A DNA stretch of 6,262 nucleotides from an uncultured Lachnospiraceae bacterium (GTDB taxonomy: Bacteria > Bacillota_A > Clostridia > Lachnospirales > Lachnospiraceae). Below, one piece after another: positions 6,132 to 6,262 of the stretch. How positions within the stretch are numbered: the first letter of the stretch is position 1; every line of letters begins with the position of its first letter. The notes below the pieces were generated by a model, which had not been told where the DNA came from, searched no databases, and worked only from the letters and a program-made list of their open reading frames with translations. The stretch is taken from NCBI GenBank assembly GCA_910585855.1, contig CAJUGZ010000257.1:1-6262 (forward strand), in the 5' to 3' direction. Made by a program: the position numbers and the translations under genes.

Positions 6132-6160
6132 ATTATATCCTATTTTTCTCTGATACGCAA
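6132..6160 (-). promoter_or_regulatory. SigA-type promoter of thrC
   Basis: On the minus strand a consensus TATAAT (6137-6132) is preceded after exactly 17 bases by TTGCGT (6160-6155), which matches the -35 consensus in its first three bases. Transcription would begin near 6125, about 43 bases before the thrC start codon. Confidence 0.7.
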
Positions 6161-6165
6161 TATCA
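6151..6165. promoter_or_regulatory. Operator-like inverted repeat over the thrC -35 box
   Basis: TGATA (6151-6155) and TATCA (6161-6165) are inverted arms around a five-base centre that, with the adjacent arm base, forms the -35 box. A repressor bound here would block RNA polymerase. The arms are short, so the evidence is mainly position. Confidence 0.3.
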
Positions 6166-6187
6166 AATCAAAAAAATAATTAAGGGG

Positions 6188-6262
6188 GGACGCCAGATTC
6201 GAAAACTATGAACCGCCTGCTGTTCCACGTTTCCAAAAAGTAAGAAGTTCTAAGACTTCTGC
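6188..6262 (+). repeat. Start of a second, inverted copy of the left-edge repeat
   Basis: This segment shares three blocks in order with the complement of the left-edge segment: GGACGCCAGA (6188-6197, 10 of 10), GCCTGCT (6215-6221, 7 of 7), and AAGTTCTAAGACTTCTG (6245-6261, 14 of 16 with one gap). Sequence before GGACGCC does not match between copies, which suggests the element begins there. The last block can itself fold (AGAAGT with ACTTCT). The copy is cut by the window end and lies about 20 bases beyond the thrC promoter region. Confidence 0.5.

Noticed and set aside
1..6262. Composite transposon or genomic island bounded by the two inverted repeat copies
   Set aside because: No transposase, integrase or target duplication is visible, the copies are diverged, and the enclosed genes include ordinary thrC.

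Overview
The window looks like a chromosomal segment from a low-GC, Gram-positive member of the Clostridia, most likely a Lachnospiraceae-type bacterium. The reasons are AT-rich coding sequence with A/T-ending codons, strong AGGAGG-type ribosome binding sites, SigA-like promoters, and proteins that read like those of gut Clostridia. The family-level guess comes from protein style alone and is not proven.

Layout: positions 1-243 hold a GC-richer non-coding segment that looks like one copy of an interspersed repeat. Next, on the minus strand, is a two-component system. Its OmpR-family response regulator (1831-2517) is transcribed first and overlaps by 11 bases a membrane sensor histidine kinase (279-1841) that starts at TTG. 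A 278-base divergent intergenic region (2518-2795) carries PhoB-like direct repeats on the kinase/regulator side and a SigA-like promoter overlapping an inverted repeat on the other side. On the plus strand follows a two-gene unit: a single-domain CheY-like receiver (2796-3167) and a 297-residue protein (3189-4082). The latter combines four 24-residue MshEN-like repeats with a C-terminal CheX/CheC-like phosphatase domain. A strong hairpin with A- and T-tracts on both sides (4152-4191) closes this unit and can also stop transcription arriving from the other side.

Between this terminator and thrC lies a previously hidden coding relic on the minus strand (4268-4527). It has a good ribosome binding site but is broken by one in-frame TAG and one single-base frameshift. 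thrC (4589-6082, minus) encodes threonine synthase and has a clear promoter with a consensus -10 box; an inverted repeat covers its -35 region. The right edge (6188-6262) starts a second, diverged copy of the left-edge repeat in the opposite orientation, so both copies read outward from the gene block.

How the genes may work together: the histidine kinase and its regulator form a self-contained envelope-sensing pathway whose target genes are not visible. The CheY-like protein and the CheX-like protein are probably partners, one accepting a phosphoryl group and the other removing it. The MshEN-like repeats suggest a nucleotide or c-di-GMP input, or a protein-docking role, acting on that phosphatase. 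No flagellar, chemoreceptor or CheA gene is present here. This receiver/phosphatase pair is the least ordinary part of the window. thrC is a housekeeping amino-acid gene unrelated to the signalling genes.
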